Notes: generated by a model from the letters alone, not told the origin. A stretch of DNA of 15,004 nucleotides from an uncultured Sphingopyxis sp. (GCA_936933955.1 CAKZIN010000041.1:1-15004); one strand, 5' to 3'; counted from the first letter of the stretch, positions 6,349-14,755 are shown. Made by a program: numbers and translations.

Positions 6349-7418
6349 TCGCCCTGCGCCGCCAGCCGCGCGGCCTGGTCCTCCGCTGTCAGCGCATCCA
6401 CCAACGGCGCGAGATCGCCCTCCAGCGTCTCCGTCAGGCGATGCAGCGTGAGGCCGATGCGGTGATCGGTGATGCGCCCTTGCGGGAAATTATAGGTGCG
6501 AATGCGTTCCGACCGGTCGCCCGATCCGACCATCGCCCGCCGCTCGCCCGCCCGCGCGCTGTGCAGCTTTTCGCGCTCGAGTTCGTAAAGCCGCGTGCGC
6601 AGCACCTGCATCGCCTTGGCGCGGTTCTTGTGCTGGCTGCGCTCGTCCTGCTGGGTGACGACGATGCCGCTCGGCAGGTGGGTGATCCGGATCGCGCTGT
6701 CGGTGGTGTTGACGTGCTGCCCGCCCGCCCCCGACGAGCGGTAGATGTCGATCTTGAGGTCCTTGTCCTCGATCGCGACGTCGACCTCGGTCGCTTCGGG
6801 GAGCACCGCCACGGTTGCCGCGCTGGTGTGGATGCGCCCGCCCGCTTCGGTGACCGGCACGCGCTGCACGCGATGGACGCCGCTCTCATATTTGAGCGCC
6901 GCGAACACGCCGCGTCCGGTGACGGTGGCGATCACCTCCTTGAAGCCGCCGACTTCCGCGGCATTGGCGGAAACGACCTCCACCCCCCAGCCGCGCGCGT
7001 CGGCGTAACGCTGATACATGCGCAGGAGGTCGCCCGCGAACAGCGCGCTCTCGTCCCCGCCGACCCCTGCGCGGATTTCGAGCATGGCGGAGCGCTCGTC
7101 CGCCTCGTCGCGCGGCAGCAGCGCGAGCGCCAGCGCACGCTCGGCAGCGTCGAGCCGGTCGTGCAACTCGTGCCGCTCGGCTTCGGCGAGCGCGCGCATC
7201 TCGACGTCGTCGCCGGCGATCATCGCATCGATGTCCGCCGCCTCACGGCGTAGCGCGGTCACCTGCTCGGCGGCGGCGGCGACCCCTTCGAGCTCCGCAT
7301 AATCCTTGGACGCCGCCACGAACGCCGCCCCGTCGAGCTGCCCCGACGCCAGCCGCGCCCCCAACTCCTCCCGCCGCGCGAGGATCTGCGCGATGCGATC
7401 GTCCGCGATGCGGGTCAC
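6345..7418 (-). CDS. prfA: peptide chain release factor 1
   Basis: RF1 recognises UAA and UAG stop codons and triggers peptide release on the ribosome. The 357-residue protein has the codon-recognition tripeptide PVT (188-190, in RVPVTEAGG), which together with length and gene order separates it from RF2 (SPF). It also has the catalytic GGQ (232-234, in SSGAGGQHVNTTDSA). The C-terminal signature RTYNFPQGRITDHRIG is intact. The start is GTG at 7418, overlapping the hisS stop (GTGA); the gene in turn overlaps prmC by 4 bp. The gene looks complete and ordinary. Confidence 0.97.
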   Translation of the reverse strand: MTRIADDRIAQILARREELGARLASGQLDGAAFVAASKDYAELEGVAAAAEQVTALRREAADIDAMIAGDDVEMRALAEAERHELHDRLDAAERALALALLPRDEADERSAMLEIRAGVGGDESALFAGDLLRMYQRYADARGWGVEVVSANAAEVGGFKEVIATVTGRGVFAALKYESGVHRVQRVPVTEAGGRIHTSAATVAVLPEATEVDVAIEDKDLKIDIYRSSGAGGQHVNTTDSAIRITHLPSGIVVTQQDERSQHKNRAKAMQVLRTRLYELEREKLHSARAGERRAMVGSGDRSERIRTYNFPQGRITDHRIGLTLHRLTETLEGDLAPLVDALTAEDQAARLAAQGE

Positions 7419-8632
7419 GCCGCGGCGATCCTCTCGCGCAAATTCGCATCGTCGCAGCGCAGGCGTTCGGTCGCCTCGCCGTCACGCAGGTCGAGGGCGA
7501 GGACTGCGGGGGTGGCGAGTTTGACCGCCTTGTCGAAGCGTTTGCGCGGGGAACCTTCTGCCACCAACTCGACCGCCAGGCCGGCATGGCGCAGTTCGGT
7601 GGCTCGCGCGAGCGCATCGGCAATGCGGGCGTCGTTTTCGACGACCAGCGCAATGTCGGCCAGCGGGGTGGCCGCGGCCTCAGTCAGCATTGCCAGCCGC
7701 TCGATCCCCGCCGCCCAGCCGACCGCGGGGGTAGCGGCGCCGCCGAGGTTTTCGATCAGCCCGTCGTAGCGCCCGCCGCCGAGCACGGTGCCCTGCGCAC
7801 CCAGCCGGTCGGTAATGAACTCGAACGCGGTGTGGCGGTAATAGTCGAGCCCGCGCACGAGGCGGCTGTTGCGCGTCCATGCGACCCCCGCCGCGTCGAG
7901 CCCAGTGGTGACGTCCTCAAAGAAGCGCCCCGCCTCGTCGGAGAGGTGCGCGTCGATCTCCGGCGCGCTGTCGGCGGCGGGGCGGTCGCGCGGGTCCTTG
8001 CTGTCGAGGATGCGCAGCGGGTTGCGGCTCAGGCGAGCTAGGCTGTCCTCGCTCAATTCATCGCGGCGTTCAGTGAAGTGCTCGATCAGCGCGCCGCGCC
8101 AAGCCTCACGCGTGGCGGCGTCGCCGAGCGTGTTGAGCGTGAGCGTCACGCCCTCGATGCGCAGCTCGCGCAGCAGTTGGTCGGCGAACGCCAGCAGCTC
8201 CACATCCGCGAGCGGCGATGCCGAGCCGATCACCTCCGCGTCGAGCTGGTGGAACTGGCGGTAGCGCCCTTTCTGCGGGCGTTCGTAGCGGAACAGCGCC
8301 CCGTGCGTCGCGACCTTCACTGGCGCAAAGCGCTGCCAGCCATCGGTCAGATAGGCGCGCGCGATTCCCGCGGTGAATTCCGGCCGCAGCGTGATCGAAT
8401 CCCCGCCGCGATCCTCGAACGAATACATCTCCTTGGAGACGACGTCGGTGGTCTCCCCCAGGCTGCGAGCGAATACCGCGGTGGGTTCTATGACCGGCAC
8501 TTCGATCCGGCGGAAACCATAAAGGCGGCGCACTTTTTCGAAGGTGTCGACGACGTGCTGAAAACGGTCCGCCGTGTCGCCGATCATGTCCTGCGTGCCG
8601 CGCACGGGCTGGGGAGTGGGGATCTTGACCAT
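7415..8632 (-). CDS. hisS: histidyl-tRNA synthetase
   Basis: This class II synthetase charges tRNA-His with histidine. The 405-residue protein has class II motif 2 as FRYERPQKGRYRQFHQ (114-129), the histidine-binding RGLDYYRHTAFEF (260-272) and motif 3 GIERLAM (309-315). A short anticodon-binding domain follows to the end, as in the bacterial enzyme. Its N-terminus (PQPVRGTQDM) is the common alphaproteobacterial form. ATG start at 8632; first gene of the hisS-prfA-prmC operon, with an 83-bp gap to the divergent M61 gene holding the likely promoter. Confidence 0.96.
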   Translation of the reverse strand: MVKIPTPQPVRGTQDMIGDTADRFQHVVDTFEKVRRLYGFRRIEVPVIEPTAVFARSLGETTDVVSKEMYSFEDRGGDSITLRPEFTAGIARAYLTDGWQRFAPVKVATHGALFRYERPQKGRYRQFHQLDAEVIGSASPLADVELLAFADQLLRELRIEGVTLTLNTLGDAATREAWRGALIEHFTERRDELSEDSLARLSRNPLRILDSKDPRDRPAADSAPEIDAHLSDEAGRFFEDVTTGLDAAGVAWTRNSRLVRGLDYYRHTAFEFITDRLGAQGTVLGGGRYDGLIENLGGAATPAVGWAAGIERLAMLTEAAATPLADIALVVENDARIADALARATELRHAGLAVELVAEGSPRKRFDKAVKLATPAVLALDLRDGEATERLRCDDANLRERIAAA

Positions 8633-8715
8633 CGACCGCGCCCCCTAGGCCAGCCGTCGCCTTTTCGCTAGGCGGGACGCCACACGACAAAATGCGCGGC
8701 GAGAGGGACGAATTG
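8633..8715. promoter_or_regulatory. divergent promoter region between hisS and the M61 peptidase gene
   Basis: The 83-bp gap must hold promoters or leaders for both divergent genes. A good Shine-Dalgarno AGAGGG (8702-8707) precedes the M61 ATG at 8716 by 8 bases, which supports that start over the in-frame ATG at 8692. I could not pick a trustworthy -35/-10 pair on either strand. Confidence 0.45.
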
Positions 8716-10725
8716 ATGACAGGCAAGCGGATCGGACTGGGAATGTTGAGCGCGAGCACGCTGGTGCTTGCGGCGGGGCTCGCGGCCCCCGGCTTTGCGC
8801 AAAGTGCGATGCAGGCGGTGGCGCAGGCGGTCGGGCATACGGTCGTCGATGGAAAGAGCCGCCCGCCGATCGACCCGCGCGACGCGGCGCGCTTCCCCAA
8901 TGGCGATCAGCGCCGCCCCGGCGTGATGACGCTGCTGGTCGACGCAACGCGCCCGGAAACCGGCATCGTCTCCGTCACGCAGACCATCCCCGTGGTCGAG
9001 CAGGGCGGTGAAATGGTGCTGCGGCTGCCGCAGTGGCTGCCGGGCAACCACGCCCCGCGCGGCTCGATCGAAACCATCGCGGGCGTGCGTTTCGAAAGCG
9101 GCGGGCGCACGCTCAGCTGGACGCGCGATCCGCGCGACGTCTTTTCCTACCGCATCGCGCTGCCGCAGAACGCGCGCAGCGTCACCGCGCGGTTCGATGC
9201 GCTCACCCCGACGCGCGGGGCGGAGGGGCGTGTGGCGATGACGCCGGCGATGGCCAACCTCCAGTGGGAAAAGCTGTCGCTCTACCCCGCCTCCTACGCG
9301 ACGCGGAACATTCGCGTGACGCCGTCGGTGCTGCTGCCGACCGGCTGGACCGGCTACACCGCGCTCGACGGCGCGCGGCGCGGGAGCGGGGCCAACCGCC
9401 TCGATTTTGCCGAGACCGATTATGAAACGCTGGTCGATTCGCCGATGTTCGCGGGTGCCAATGCGCGCGCCTGGGACCTCGGCAACGACGTGCGGCTGGC
9501 GGTGGTCGCCGACGATCCCGCCAACCTCTCTGCCGCCACCGACGCGCATATCGCCGCGCACCGCGCGCTGGTGGAGGAAGCGATCACGCTGTTCGGGTCG
9601 AAGCATTTCGACCGCTACACCTTCCTACTCGCGCTGACCGACGAGATGGGTGGCATCGGGCTCGAGCATCAGCGGTCGAGCGAAAACAGCCTCGCGCCCG
9701 AAACGTTCAGTGAATGGGACAAGCGCGCAACCCAGCGTGGGCTACTGCCGCATGAGATGATCCATAGCTGGAACGGCAAGTTCCGCCGCCCGACAGGGTT
9801 GTGGACCCCCGATTATTCGGTGCCGATGGAGGGCAACCTTCTGTGGGTGTATGAGGGGCAGACGAGCTTCTGGGACATCGTGCTTGGCGCGCGTTCGGGC
9901 CTGCAGTCCAAGGAGATCGCGCTCGGCGAATGGGCGCGTTACGCGGCGACCTATCAAAACCAGCCTGGCCGCGCGTGGCGCAGCGTCGAGGACACGACGT
10001 TCGAGCCGGTCATCTCCGCCCGCCGCCCGCGCGCCTGGGCGAGCTACAGCCGCGGCGAGGATTATTACAACGAAAGCTCGCTGCAGTGGCTCGACGTCGA
10101 TCAACAGATCCGGCGGCTGACCAACGGTCAGCGCGGGCTCGACGATTTCGCGCGGCTGTTCTTCGGCATCCGCGATCGCGACTGGGGCACGGTCACCTAC
10201 GACTTCGACGAGGTGGCGCGCACGCTCAACGCGGTTGCCCCCTACGACTGGTCGACGTTCCTGACGCAGCGCTTCCGCAGCCCGGGCGCGCCCGCGCCGC
10301 TGGCGGGGATCGAGGCCGGCGGCTACCGCCTCGTCTATCGCGCCGAGCCCAATGCGTTCGATGCCGAGCGGATGCGGCTGGGCACCAACCTCGACCTCAC
10401 CTTTGGCCCCGGTCTCGCCATCGACCGCGACGGGACGGTGTCGAGCGTGCTGTTCGACAGCCCCGCGATGCGCGCTGGGATCACCGCCGCGAACAAGATC
10501 ATCGCGGTCAACGGGCGCAACTATTCGGGTGACCGGATGAAGGCCGCGGTCACCGCCGCGACCGATCGCAACCGCCCGGTGGAGCTGGTCGTGCAGCGCG
10601 GCGACCGCGTGCGCACGGTGCGGCTCGATTACACGGGGGGCCTGCGCTACCCGCATCTCGAAAAGGTCGGCACTGCGCCTGGCGGCATCGACCGGCTGCT
10701 CGAACCCCGGCGCGCGCGGCGGTAA
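8716..10725 (+). CDS. M61-family (glycyl aminopeptidase-like) exported metallopeptidase with PDZ domain
   Basis: The 669-residue product starts with a signal peptide (MTGKRIGLGMLSASTLVLAA, cleavage near APGFAQ), so it acts in the periplasm or outside the cell. An N-terminal beta domain (about 55-240) is followed by the catalytic domain. The zinc motif HEMIH is at 346-350 with catalytic E347, and the likely third ligand is E380 in WVYEGQTSFW. The family marker GIGLEHQRSS lies before the zinc site. A PDZ domain occupies about 555-640 (SPAMRAGITAANKIIAVNG). This order (beta domain, HExxH, PDZ) is typical of M61 enzymes, which cleave N-terminal glycine or alanine from peptides. The real substrate here is unknown. 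The ATG at 8716 is preferred to 8692 because of its ribosome-binding site. Confidence 0.93.
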   Translation: MTGKRIGLGMLSASTLVLAAGLAAPGFAQSAMQAVAQAVGHTVVDGKSRPPIDPRDAARFPNGDQRRPGVMTLLVDATRPETGIVSVTQTIPVVEQGGEMVLRLPQWLPGNHAPRGSIETIAGVRFESGGRTLSWTRDPRDVFSYRIALPQNARSVTARFDALTPTRGAEGRVAMTPAMANLQWEKLSLYPASYATRNIRVTPSVLLPTGWTGYTALDGARRGSGANRLDFAETDYETLVDSPMFAGANARAWDLGNDVRLAVVADDPANLSAATDAHIAAHRALVEEAITLFGSKHFDRYTFLLALTDEMGGIGLEHQRSSENSLAPETFSEWDKRATQRGLLPHEMIHSWNGKFRRPTGLWTPDYSVPMEGNLLWVYEGQTSFWDIVLGARSGLQSKEIALGEWARYAATYQNQPGRAWRSVEDTTFEPVISARRPRAWASYSRGEDYYNESSLQWLDVDQQIRRLTNGQRGLDDFARLFFGIRDRDWGTVTYDFDEVARTLNAVAPYDWSTFLTQRFRSPGAPAPLAGIEAGGYRLVYRAEPNAFDAERMRLGTNLDLTFGPGLAIDRDGTVSSVLFDSPAMRAGITAANKIIAVNGRNYSGDRMKAAVTAATDRNRPVELVVQRGDRVRTVRLDYTGGLRYPHLEKVGTAPGGIDRLLEPRRARR

Positions 10726-10780
10726 CCCGCGTCCGTCATCCAAACGAACCGACCTCAAAAGAAGGCGCCGTCACTCTCCC

Positions 10781-11317
10781 ATGGATATCAGCAAGATCGA
10801 AATCGGCAGCAACGTGCCGAACAACGTCAATGTGATCATCGAAGTCCCCGCCGGGGGCGAGCCGGTGAAGTATGAGTTCGACAAGGCGTCGGGCGCGTTG
10901 TTCGTCGACCGCATCCTGCACACGCCGATGCGGTACCCGGCCAACTACGGCTTCGTGCCCCACACGCTGTGCGACGACGGTGATCCCCTCGACGCGCTGG
11001 TGATCGCGCGCTCGCCGTTCCTTGCGGGGTGCGTGGTGCGCGCCCGGCCGATCGCACTACTTCACCTGGAGGACGAACATGGCGGCGATGAAAAGCTGAT
11101 CTGCGTCCCCGATACGAAGACCTTCCCCTACTACACGAACGTCCGCGAGCGCGAGGATCTGCCCGACATCGTCTTCTCGCAGATCGAGCATTTCTTCACG
11201 CATTACAAAGACTTGGAGCCCGAAAAGTGGGTACGCGTCGGCAAGTGGGGCAACGCCGCGGAAGCGCGTGACATGGTCCTCAAATCGATCGAGCTCGCCC
11301 GAAGCGAGGCGAAATAG
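10781..11317 (+). CDS. ppa: inorganic pyrophosphatase (family I)
   Basis: The soluble enzyme hydrolyses pyrophosphate to phosphate, pulling biosynthetic reactions forward. The 178-residue protein matches the usual bacterial length and carries the signature DGDPLDALV with metal-binding Asp66, Asp68 and Asp71. It also has the substrate-binding stretches VKYEFDKASG and MRYPANYGFVP, and the later DLEPEKWVRVGKWG. It follows the M61 gene by 55 bp on the same strand and could be co-transcribed. A weak AGAAGG (10760-10765) is 15 bases before the ATG. It converges on metC across a hairpin-rich gap. Confidence 0.97.
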   Translation: MDISKIEIGSNVPNNVNVIIEVPAGGEPVKYEFDKASGALFVDRILHTPMRYPANYGFVPHTLCDDGDPLDALVIARSPFLAGCVVRARPIALLHLEDEHGGDEKLICVPDTKTFPYYTNVREREDLPDIVFSQIEHFFTHYKDLEPEKWVRVGKWGNAAEARDMVLKSIELARSEAK

Positions 11318-11361
11318 CGCAGCTATTTCCCGGGCGCGAAGCGACGCGAAGGTCCGGCCGG

Positions 11362-11380
11362 GGGCTGGCGTAGCCAGCCC
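11362..11380. terminator. hairpin downstream of ppa
   Basis: GGGCTGGC-GTA-GCCAGCCC forms a perfect 8-bp stem with a 3-base loop, 45 bases after the ppa stop. It lies between convergent ppa and metC, so it may stop transcription from either side. There is no long T-run; only TTCG follows. Confidence 0.55.
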
Positions 11381-11434
11381 TTCGACGTCCCGGGATTCAC
11401 GCCCACGACGGCCCCCCGCCGCAGCAAAGCCGGA

Positions 11435-11453
11435 CCCCGGATCAAGCCCGGGG
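11435..11453. repeat. CCCCGG...CCGGGG palindrome before the metC 3' end
   Basis: CCCCGG (11435-11440) pairs with CCGGGG (11448-11453) around a 7-base loop beginning ATCAAG. From memory, such CCCCGGATCAAG palindromes are widespread between genes in alphaproteobacteria. Here the palindrome lies 12 bases from the metC stop and may act as its terminator. Confidence 0.5.
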
Positions 11454-11464
11454 GGACGGGTCTG

Positions 11465-12661
11465 TTACCCCAACCCCGCCAGCGCCTGCTCGAGATCGGC
11501 GATGAGGTCCGCGCTGTCCTCCAGCCCGATCGACAGCCGGATCAGCGGTCCGCCGGTCCAGCGACGGATGGTGCGGCGCGGGTCGGTGGGGAGGGCGAGG
11601 CTTTCGAAGCCGCCCCAGCTATAGCCGATGCCGAAGTGTCGCAACGCATCGACCACGGCGTCGCGCTGCGCTCCGCTTGCGTTTGGAAGGCTGAAGCCGA
11701 ACAGCCCTGAGCAACGCGCGAAATCGCGCTGGTAGAGGTCGTGTCCCGGCGCGCCGGGCAGCGCCGGGTGCAGCACTTGCCCCACCGCCGGATGCTCCGC
11801 CAGCCAGCGCGCGACGGTGAGGCTGCTCTCCGCATGGCGCGCGAGGCGAACGTCGAGCGTGCGCAATCCGCGCAGCATCAGCGCGCAGTCGTCGGCGCCC
11901 ACCGACTGCCCCAACTCATAAGTGGTTTCGCGCACCGGATCCCACAGCGAAGGCGTCACCGTCAGCGAGCCCATCAGCGCATCGGAATGCCCGCCGACAT
12001 ATTTGGTGAGGCTCATCATCGCGATGTCGACGCCGTGCACCAGCGCGGGAAAGCCGAGCGGGGTGGCCCAGGTGTTGTCGATCATCGTCGCCACCCCGGC
12101 CGCTTTGGCCGCAGCGACGATCGCGGGCACGTCCTGCACCTCGAAGGTCAGGCTGCCGGGACTTTCGAGCACGATCAGGCGGGTGTTGGGCTGGATCAGC
12201 CCGGCGATCCCCGCGCCGATCAGCGGATCATAATAACGCGTCACAACCCCGCTGCGGCGGAGGAGTCCGTCGCAAATGCCGCGCGTCGGTTCATAGGCAG
12301 AATCGACGACGAGGATGTCGTCGCCCGGCCCGGTCATCGCGATCAGCGCCGAAGCGATCGCGGCCACCCCGCTCGAGTAGAGCAGCGTGCCCCCCGCGCC
12401 GGGTTCGAGGTCGGTCAGTGCATCGCACAGCGCCCATGCCGTCGGAGTGCCGCGGCGGCCGTAGTAGAGCCGGTCATGCGTGTCGCGCACCCGCGCTCGC
12501 AAGGTCGCGACATCGTTGTAGAGCGTGGTGGATGCGCGCCACACCGGCGGATTGACGACGCCGCCGCCGATGCGGTCGTCATGCGTCCATTCGTGGCGGC
12601 GTCCCCCGCGCGCGAGGCGGGTGGCGACGCGATCGTCGCCGTTGTCACGCCCGGTGCTCAA
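11465..12661 (-). CDS. metC: cystathionine beta-lyase
   Basis: This PLP enzyme splits cystathionine to homocysteine, pyruvate and ammonia in methionine synthesis. The 398-residue protein has the Cys/Met-metabolism fold, with YYGRRGTPT (66-74), the PLP-binding Asp195 in MIDNTWATPLG and Lys220 in SLTKYVGGHSDALMG. The C-terminal SLALPTDPRR and GPLIRLSIGLED are family-typical. MetC is preferred over cystathionine gamma-synthase because of the GHSDALMG and IGLED context, though substrate choice in this fold is hard to read. The frame's only good start is TTG at 12661, 6 bp after the sseA stop, so translation is probably coupled to sseA. Confidence 0.88.
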   Translation of the reverse strand: MSTGRDNGDDRVATRLARGGRRHEWTHDDRIGGGVVNPPVWRASTTLYNDVATLRARVRDTHDRLYYGRRGTPTAWALCDALTDLEPGAGGTLLYSSGVAAIASALIAMTGPGDDILVVDSAYEPTRGICDGLLRRSGVVTRYYDPLIGAGIAGLIQPNTRLIVLESPGSLTFEVQDVPAIVAAAKAAGVATMIDNTWATPLGFPALVHGVDIAMMSLTKYVGGHSDALMGSLTVTPSLWDPVRETTYELGQSVGADDCALMLRGLRTLDVRLARHAESSLTVARWLAEHPAVGQVLHPALPGAPGHDLYQRDFARCSGLFGFSLPNASGAQRDAVVDALRHFGIGYSWGGFESLALPTDPRRTIRRWTGGPLIRLSIGLEDSADLIADLEQALAGLG

Positions 12662-12667
12662 AAGAGG

Positions 12668-13516
12668 TCAGGCCGCGCCGGTCGCCTTTGGCGTTGCCGG
12701 GTCCGCGCCCCACTCCGCCCAGCTGCCGTCGTAGACCGCCACCTTTTCGTTACCCAGCAGGTGCGCGCCAAATGCGACAACACTGGCGGTCATGCCCGAG
12801 CCGCAGGTGGCGACGAGCGGCCGTTCGGGGTCGATGCCCGCCTGGGCAAAGGCAGCGCGCAGATCCTCCCCCTGCTTCCAGGTTCCATCAGCGTTGAACA
12901 GCTCGCCATGCGGCAGGCTTTTGGAACCGGGGATATGCCCCGGGGCGAGGCCCGCACGCGGATCGAGCTCCTCGCCGGTAAAGCGCTTGGCGGGGCGGGC
13001 GTCGACGATTTGCTCGCCTGCGCCTTCGCTCTGAACGAGGCTGTGGACCTGCTCCTTGGTGCGCACCGCGCTCTTGTCGTGCCAGGCGGTGAAGTGGCGG
13101 TGCCGCAGCTGCTGGTTACCCATTTCGAGCGGGCGCCCCTCCGCCTTCCACTTCGCGATGCCGCCGTCGAGGAGCGCGACCGAATGCGCGCCGAACAGCT
13201 TGAGCAGCCACCACGCGCGCGCCGCGCTCTTCAATGGGCTGTCGTCATAGATGACGATGCGGCTGCCATCGCCGAGCCCCAGCGTCTGCATTCGGCTGGC
13301 GAACTTTTCCGCGGTCGGCGCCATGTTCGGAATGTCGCTCGCGCTGTCGGTGAGCTCGCCCAAATCCATGAACACTGCGCCGGGGATGTGCCCCGCCTCA
13401 TATTCCGCGCGTGCGTCGCGTTCGCCTTCGCTGAGGAAGCGCGTCGCGTCGACCACCCGCAGGTCGCTCGCCCCCAGTTCCTTGGCGAGCCATTCGGTAG
13501 TGACCAGCGATTCCAT
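12668..13516 (-). CDS. sseA: 3-mercaptopyruvate sulfurtransferase
   Basis: The enzyme moves sulfur from 3-mercaptopyruvate to cyanide or thiol acceptors. The 282-residue protein has two rhodanese domains: an inactive first one (about 1-130, EYEAGHIPGAVFMDLG) and a second (about 150-275, APGHIPGSKSLP) with the active loop CGSGMTA, catalytic Cys238. The loop type CGSG[VM]T separates mercaptopyruvate sulfurtransferase from thiosulfate sulfurtransferase (CRxGx). The ATG at 13516 follows a good AGAGGT ribosome-binding site. metC starts 6 bp after its stop, giving a two-gene sulfur amino-acid operon. Confidence 0.94.
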   Translation of the reverse strand: MESLVTTEWLAKELGASDLRVVDATRFLSEGERDARAEYEAGHIPGAVFMDLGELTDSASDIPNMAPTAEKFASRMQTLGLGDGSRIVIYDDSPLKSAARAWWLLKLFGAHSVALLDGGIAKWKAEGRPLEMGNQQLRHRHFTAWHDKSAVRTKEQVHSLVQSEGAGEQIVDARPAKRFTGEELDPRAGLAPGHIPGSKSLPHGELFNADGTWKQGEDLRAAFAQAGIDPERPLVATCGSGMTASVVAFGAHLLGNEKVAVYDGSWAEWGADPATPKATGAA

Positions 13517-13615
13517 CGAGACCTCTGCTGCAAGCGCGAAGAATGAGGACGTTATGTCGCGGCTGCAGGCTTGGCAAGGAACAGCGCGGCGCGGTCGAAG
13601 CGCACCCCGCCTTGC

Positions 13616-14749
13616 TCAGGCGACGCGGCCGATGCCGAGGTCGCGCTGCGCGACGCTGTCCCAGCGCTGCGGTCCCTGGTCGAGGCGGAATGGCGCGAGC
13701 TTGGCGGCCGCAGCGCCCGACTGCGCCTCGCGTCCGAGCACGAAAGCGCGGCCGACCTGGCCCTCGATCGGTGCATCGCCCGCGCCATGGCCATAGCGCA
13801 CGTCAATCCCGACCAGCGGGATGGCGACCAGCCGCCCTTCGAGCTCGATCGGCTTCAGCGCATCGAGCGGCGCTGCGAGTTCGCCCTCGATGCGCACGCG
13901 CTCGCCCGCGCCGATGCGCTCGATCCGGTGGTGCGCGGTGCCGTCGTCGGTCGCGAACCACGCCGCGACCCCCGCCGACTGCGCCTGACTGCCGGCGAAC
14001 AGCCCGATCCGCATACGCACTCCGGCGGCGGCAGTGGCGCCGTTGTTACCGAGCTCGATCACGTAACGGATGCGCAGGTTGAGCAGCGTCGCCTGCGCGT
14101 CGATCGGCTCGAACGCGATCGAAAGATCCGCCCGCCGCCCGAGCGCATTGGCGGGCGCGGCCGGAGCGGCCGGCTGCGGCGCACGCGGCGCGGAAGCGAC
14201 CGGGATGCGCGTGGTGACGTAGCCGGGGTCGGGCGGCGCCGCGGGCTCTGGAGTGACTGGAGCCGGTGGAGCGGGCGGGGGAGCGGGCGCGGGTCGAACG
14301 CGCGTGACGGTCGGCGTCGCCTCGGCTGGCACGCGGGGCGCGGTTTCGGCTGCAAGCGCCGCGTCCGCCTGCCGCGAGCGGCGCTGTCTCCGCCAGCCGA
14401 ACCAGGCGAGCGCCGCGACCACCAGCCCCGCGAGTGGCCACAGCCACCATCGGTCCGACGCAGGCGCCGGAGCCGGGGCGGCAGGCTCGGCGATGCTGGT
14501 CGCGGCGTTGTCGGTCCGCTCGAGCACCGGGGGCGTGGGCACCGTCGACCGCACGTTCCCGCTGCCGTCCGGGATCGGCTCCGCAACCGGCGGCGAGGGC
14601 GTCGCACTGCGCTCAGCCGCGGCGCCGGTGGGCGATGCAGGTGCCGAAGGCGTGGCGCGCTCCGCCGGGCGGGGAGTCGCAGGGCGGTTCGCGCGCTCCA
14701 CCGGCGGTGCCTCGGAACGGGGGGCTGCCGGTGGCGGCACGGCGGGGAC
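13616..14749 (-). pseudogene. proline-rich membrane-anchored protein of unknown function, N-terminus missing
   Basis: About 378 residues are credible. In order they are a Pro/Ala-rich stretch, one transmembrane helix (WWLWPLAGLVVAALAWFGW, encoded at 14393-14449) followed by a basic stop-transfer RRQRRSRQ, and a second Pro/Ala linker. A C-terminal domain follows with beta-strand-like conserved-looking text (ADLSIAFEPIDAQATLLNLR, RYVIELGNNGATAAAGVRM, KLAPFRLDQGPQRWDSVAQR). Topology would place the C-terminal domain in the cytoplasm if the N-terminus is exported. The frame is open back to an ATG at 14848, but beyond about 14750 it is antiphase to a clear TrbG reading frame, so the real start and any signal peptide are lost at a junction. 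No family name can be given. The stop is 99 bp upstream of sseA on the same strand. Confidence 0.65.
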
Positions 14750-14755
14750 GCGGCT
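14735..14755. other. probable second chimeric junction
   Basis: On the minus strand TrbG reads well down to VENANAAARVEPR (about 14750), where its family would continue into a conserved domain. Instead the sequence becomes the Pro-rich protein in another frame. None of the three minus frames resumes TrbG afterwards, so this is not a simple frameshift. Both genes are cut at the same place, in a GC-rich word. Confidence 0.65.

Noticed and set aside
8692..8715. Upstream ATG for the M61 peptidase
   Set aside because: It adds eight charged residues before a clean signal peptide, and the ribosome-binding site fits the ATG at 8716.
8668..10758. Two minus-strand frames (8668-9606 and 9742-10758) opposite the M61 gene
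   Set aside because: Antisense to an intact metallopeptidase with HExxH and PDZ; their translations are Arg/His-rich and domain-free.
11741..13546. 601-residue + strand open frame opposite metC and sseA
   Set aside because: It is the antisense of two strongly supported enzymes. Long antisense frames are expected at this GC content.
14613..14750. TrbG frameshift: the rest of TrbG in another frame
   Set aside because: None of the other minus frames below 14750 shows TrbG domain sequence. The dominant frame is a Pro-rich membrane protein, so a join fits better than a frameshift.
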